Positions 60,658-64,000 of a stretch of 64,000 bases of DNA are shown piece by piece. Source of the stretch: Ziziphus jujuba (taxonomy: Eukaryota > Streptophyta > Magnoliopsida > Rosales > Rhamnaceae); contig NC_083383.1 of assembly GCF_031755915.1 (NCBI RefSeq), positions 30,917,501 to 30,981,500 of the forward strand. Reading direction: 5' to 3'. The notes under the pieces were generated by a model. The model did not search any database and was not told where the DNA came from. It worked only from the letters and a program-made list of their open reading frames with translations. How positions within the stretch are numbered: position 1 is the first letter of the stretch; every line of letters begins with the position of its first letter. The translations under genes were made by a program, and so were the position numbers.

Positions 60658-61104
60658 TTATATAACATCAAGGTTGAACCAAAATACAAACCAAGAAAAG
60701 ACAACAGTTAAGGTAAAATGAACTAGAACAAAACCCAAATTCATGAGAGACACTGGTACAGGAAAAAAAAGACAGTAAGCGAAATGCATCACCGACGCAA
60801 AAGCCACAAAGAAAATTAAGATGGAAAAGAGAAGTTTAAGCATGAGCATGGCTGTCTGAGTGAGGGAGACATTGTTGACCAGCTTGTTTTCCTTCCTTTT
60901 CAGAGAATAGTATTGAAACAGCTTCTTAAACATTAAAATGTTAACCGCTTTGTCTTGGAAAAATAAGGGAATGACACATGATCGCACTGGAATCCAGAGA
61001 TTTTTAACAGCAATGAGAAGCAGAATCTTAGAAACGATGAAGGTTAACAACAACTTAACAGCAGAGACTCGCAGAGCTCTCATTGCTTTTGCAACCTTTA
61101 TCAT
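60658..61104 (-). CDS. Multi-span membrane protein B2
   Basis: The preferred start is 61104 (MIKVAKAMRALR), giving 148 residues. The frame stays open to 61212, but a strong acceptor (TTTTCTGCACAG|ATTCAG at about 61149) lies inside that extension, at the position equivalent to the B1 acceptor, so residues before it are probably intron. Hydrophobic spans (numbered from this start) are at about 13-34, 41-52, 77-113 and 118-145. It aligns with B1: RAL, VSKILLLIAVKNLWI, IPL, ILMFKK, LTQTAMLMLKLL, VFWF. A basic KRKEN loop separates the halves. Function is unknown. It is the only B-type gene to the right of the tandem duplication. Confidence 0.65.
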   Translation of the reverse strand: MIKVAKAMRALRVSAVKLLLTFIVSKILLLIAVKNLWIPVRSCVIPLFFQDKAVNILMFKKLFQYYSLKRKENKLVNNVSLTQTAMLMLKLLFSILIFFVAFASVMHFAYCLFFPVPVSLMNLGFVLVHFTLTVVFSWFVFWFNLDVI

Positions 61105-62800
61105 TTCTTCTCCATTGTATTGGGGGGCTAAAAGTGGTTGCACTGAATCTGTGCAGAAAAGCAAAAAGCAGAGATATATAAGCTTGCAATGCATCTTGCT
61201 TCTGTGCAACATTCAACAGTTCTAACATTAAAGATTCACGGATGTTAATGCCAATTCAAAACCGGAAAAGTTCTTGAAGCATCAATAGCACGGACTTCTA
61301 GAATTATCAAGTATACTTGAATACTTGGACAGCAAGTAGAAGTCTGGGAATTGGTGAAGAAAATATCTGAGCACCAACATTCAGGAGTTAACTAGAAGCT
61401 ATCATGTTGGCTAAAGCAACCGAAATTTGATAGCTGCAAGTAGGAAGCTTGAGCTTCCATGTAATTGAGCTTCCCAAGTGAGCTACCATGGAGGAGCTGG
61501 GTTAGTGTGATGGTGTGCTATATCCTATCTGGTGAGAAGGGTGCCGATGAGTGTGTCGTGTGATAGTGGATGCGTCAGTGGAGTGAATTGAGTCCTAGTG
61601 TGTAATGTTAAAAGCTGAGTGTACAAGTGTTAGTGTGTCTTTGCTTAGTCCATTTTGCTCCAACAGTTCTTTCTTTCATGTTTTTTCAGGCAAATTGACA
61701 AATTGCCTATTTAAAATTCGCTCATAAAAACTATATTAGCAAAAGTCATATAGCATTCTAGTATAGTATTGACAGTAAGTTCAGACCAATAGATCAATAG
61801 TTCTGAGATGGAATAAAACTGAAAAATAAGGGAAAAAAAAAATAAAAAAATTCTTGGAAAGGAAAATCATTATCACCTTCGGAAGCTGGCTTCAATGCGT
61901 TTCCAGGCTTGGTACAAAAGCACATATCTAAAATTGTTCAGCCAATCCACGAGACGTCACACACAGAGTACGATAGCAGTCACACACCTGAAACGACAGA
62001 CAGAGTGATTGGTTTCTTTCTAATCACTATAATAATCGAAAAATAAAAGAAAGACGCAATACCAAAATGCACAATTTCACTACCATCAGTCAGTACTATA
62101 CCAGATCAAATATATATAATATTAATTTCAAACAATAATTCTAAACCCGACCCATCATCAATTGAGAAATTCCATAACAAAAATAAGAAAAAAACAGATA
62201 CACTAAACTCAAACAAAAATTCTATACCCATTTAGAAATTCCCTATAACAAAATAAGAAACACACATTACACGATTAAATTCAAAAAAAAAAAAAAAAAA
62301 AATCCAAAACCGCATTACAGTCAAACAAAAATTCTACACCCATTTAGAAATTCCATATAACAAAATAAGAAACACACATTATAAGATTAAATTCAAAGAA
62401 AAATTCCAAAACCGACCCATCACCAGTTGAGAAATTCCATAACAAAATAAAGAAACAAACATATAATATTAAGTCCAAACAAAAATTCTAAACCCGACCC
62501 ATCACCGGTTGAGAAATTCCCAGAACAAAATCAGAAAAAGAAAAAACAAAGAGATAGAATCAATAACCATGAATGTGGAAGAAGATAGCAAGAATTCAAG
62601 CAACCTACGGTGATTTTAGGACTGCTAGGAAGATGAGGGAAAAAAAAATGGAAATCAAGGCTGACCTGAGTTGACGGAAACGGTGGCACAAATTGCTTTT
62701 CGCCGGCAGCGATCTGCAACTTGTGCAATGCGAATGCGAAGCAGAGAGAGAGAGAGAGAGAGGGCACTCAGGGGTTTTGGGTTTGTAGGATAGGTGTGCG
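61105..62800 (-). promoter_or_regulatory. B2 5' leader exons and introns
   Basis: On the minus strand a first exon ends at 62666 (CAACTCAG|GTCAGC). A second non-coding exon is 61877-61987 (TTTCAG|...CCGAAG|GTGATA; stops in all frames). The third begins at about 61148. The leader contains a (GA)n tract (62741-62761). A minisatellite fills part of intron 1. Exon calls rest only on splice-site appearance. Confidence 0.45.
62120..62540. repeat. Minisatellite, about six units of 65-83 bp
   Basis: The repeated wording is TTAAATTCAAACAAAAATTC, then (G)ACCCATCACCGGTTGAGAAA or a shortened version, then TTCCATAACAAAATAAGAAA. Units begin near 62123, 62206, 62275, 62324, 62386 and 62468. Two unit types (with and without the GACCCATCACC part) alternate imperfectly. 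Confidence 0.75.
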
Positions 62801-62939
62801 ACTGTGGGTGATAAGCTCTACACGAAATTGGAGTTGCAAGTTACGGGTTTGGGTTTGGGTCAAAGTCCGATCCGACGAACTTCGGATCCATCGTTGTTTC
62901 ATTTTGGCGTTCCGTGTCCATCGATATACGTGGTTACCC

Positions 62940-62984
<45 letters not shown>

Positions 62985-64000
62985 ATATCCGATATATTCA
63001 TTTCGACAATTTTATCAACGTTGATAATATCATATAATATCTTTCAAAAAAGTAATAATAATAATAATAATAATAAAAAATAAATAAACTAGAATATTTC
63101 AATGAAAATCCACTGTCTATATTATATATAATTATTATATGGATAGGTTTTTGGTACTTACTACTTTATTTACGCCCAAAAAAAATATAAACTATTTTTA
63201 CATTACCTTTTTTCTTTTTCATAAATATTTTTACATTACTTCGACAGGATAAGAATTGAAAAAGAAATTGCCTTAATGCTGTATGGGGGAGTCGGTCAAT
63301 ATTTACTATTTACTGTTTACTTATCTATGTATAGATGTGTATCATTTCATTTTTCAATACCTGGGAAGAAATAATATGCGCAATTATCTTAAACCAGAAA
63401 TTCTCTCCTCTAAAATAAAAAATATAAAAATATATATCATTAATAATTAATTCATGTCTTTTATATTTTAAAAATGTTGGTCCAAATAGTGGAGAAGGAA
63501 GGATGACTGAGAGATCTATCTATACGACCTTATTTTCTATTTACCAAATTAAACAATAAAATTCTAGGATCGTATATAATTCTTTATATTTTGTACTATA
63601 TTTTGTATTTTAAACTTTATAACTAGAATTAAATAATTCTTTAAATATGTAACAATGGGTATATACAGTTTTCTTTTATTAAAAAAAAAAAAAACTTTTT
63701 GCTAATATCAGACATATATTATTTATTTTCTCTTACTTGGAGTTTTCAGTTGGACTTTTATTGACTTTGTATATATAATGGATAGCATAAGATTGGGTAG
63801 GTACTGACTTGGGAAGTGATAAGTGGTAATCAGTGAGCTAGCTAGGTAGGCAAAAAAATGAAAATAAAAAAATAAAAAAAATTAAATAATAATTCTGTAA
63901 ATAAAACATAATAGAAAATGGTTGTCTTTTAATTATTTCTTTAAAACTAGACTAGAATTTAGTCTTTAAATCTGATTTCTTCTTCTAGTTATATGTGATC
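62801..64000. other. B2 upstream region
   Basis: A poly(A) run of about 40 lies at 62941-62982. 63100-63345 is the conserved upstream module (ATATGGATAGG..., GAAATTGCCTTAATGC...GTCGGTCAATATT). 63435-63520 is the ATGTCTTTTATATTTTAAAA...GTGGAGAAG module also found at 31.97, 35.36 and 43.45 kb. The telobox is degenerate here (GGATAGGTTTT). No gene is seen. Confidence 0.5.

Noticed and set aside
62721..63083. 120-aa frame containing a lysine run
   Set aside because: The run is a poly(A) tract, and the frame is antisense to the probable B2 leader.

Overview
This window looks like nuclear DNA of a dicot angiosperm. It is very AT-rich, full of (TA)n, (GA)n and homopolymer tracts, and its genes have GT-AG introns. 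It holds a Ty3/gypsy retrotransposon with an initiator-Met-tRNA primer site, solo LTRs, plant-type LINE remnants and an hAT-like element. I cannot name the species. No tRNA, rRNA, CRISPR or bacterial-type gene is visible. Almost every gene belongs to one of two groups of small membrane proteins that I do not recognise as any named family.

Layout. (1) 0-22.6 kb is a cluster of 'family A': 93-127 aa, proline-rich proteins with one C-terminal membrane segment, all on the minus strand (1.3, 8.2, 10.5, 20.0 and 22.2 kb; the 10.5 kb copy is broken and the 22.2 kb copy has its membrane segment out of frame). Blocks 8.2-11.4 kb and 19.6-22.6 kb are old duplicates of each other. At their boundary sits a rearranged, defective Ty3/gypsy insertion (11445-19588). 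LINE remnants and an inactivated inverted family-C gene lie at 3.7-6.7 kb. (2) 23.3-24.4 kb is an hAT-like non-autonomous element with an 8-bp target duplication. (3) 25.8-61.2 kb is a cluster of multi-membrane-span genes. These are B1 (25.8 kb), the C1 gene (30.6 kb, three exons, intact), the B' gene (34.3 kb, intact), the C2 gene (37.0-37.6 kb, frameshifted), a truncated B' (44.5 kb) and B2 (60.7 kb). Several share an upstream module and a 5' leader.

The dominant structural feature is a recent tandem duplication of about 15.57 kb: 29320-44904 is repeated as 44905-60468. The junction lies in a (CA)n tract. The units differ, as far as I compared, only in simple-sequence tract lengths and one 7-bp repeat. 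Each unit contains a solo LTR carrying a second, oppositely oriented solo LTR with a perfect CCGGA target duplication. The outer solo LTR splits the conserved upstream module of C2.

Interpretation: the locus is a fast-evolving, repeatedly duplicated array of small membrane-protein genes, in which promoter modules, 5'-leader exons and a last exon have been copied many times. Biological function cannot be read from the sequence. The array structure, shared regulatory modules and shared terminal exon are the best candidates for something undescribed.
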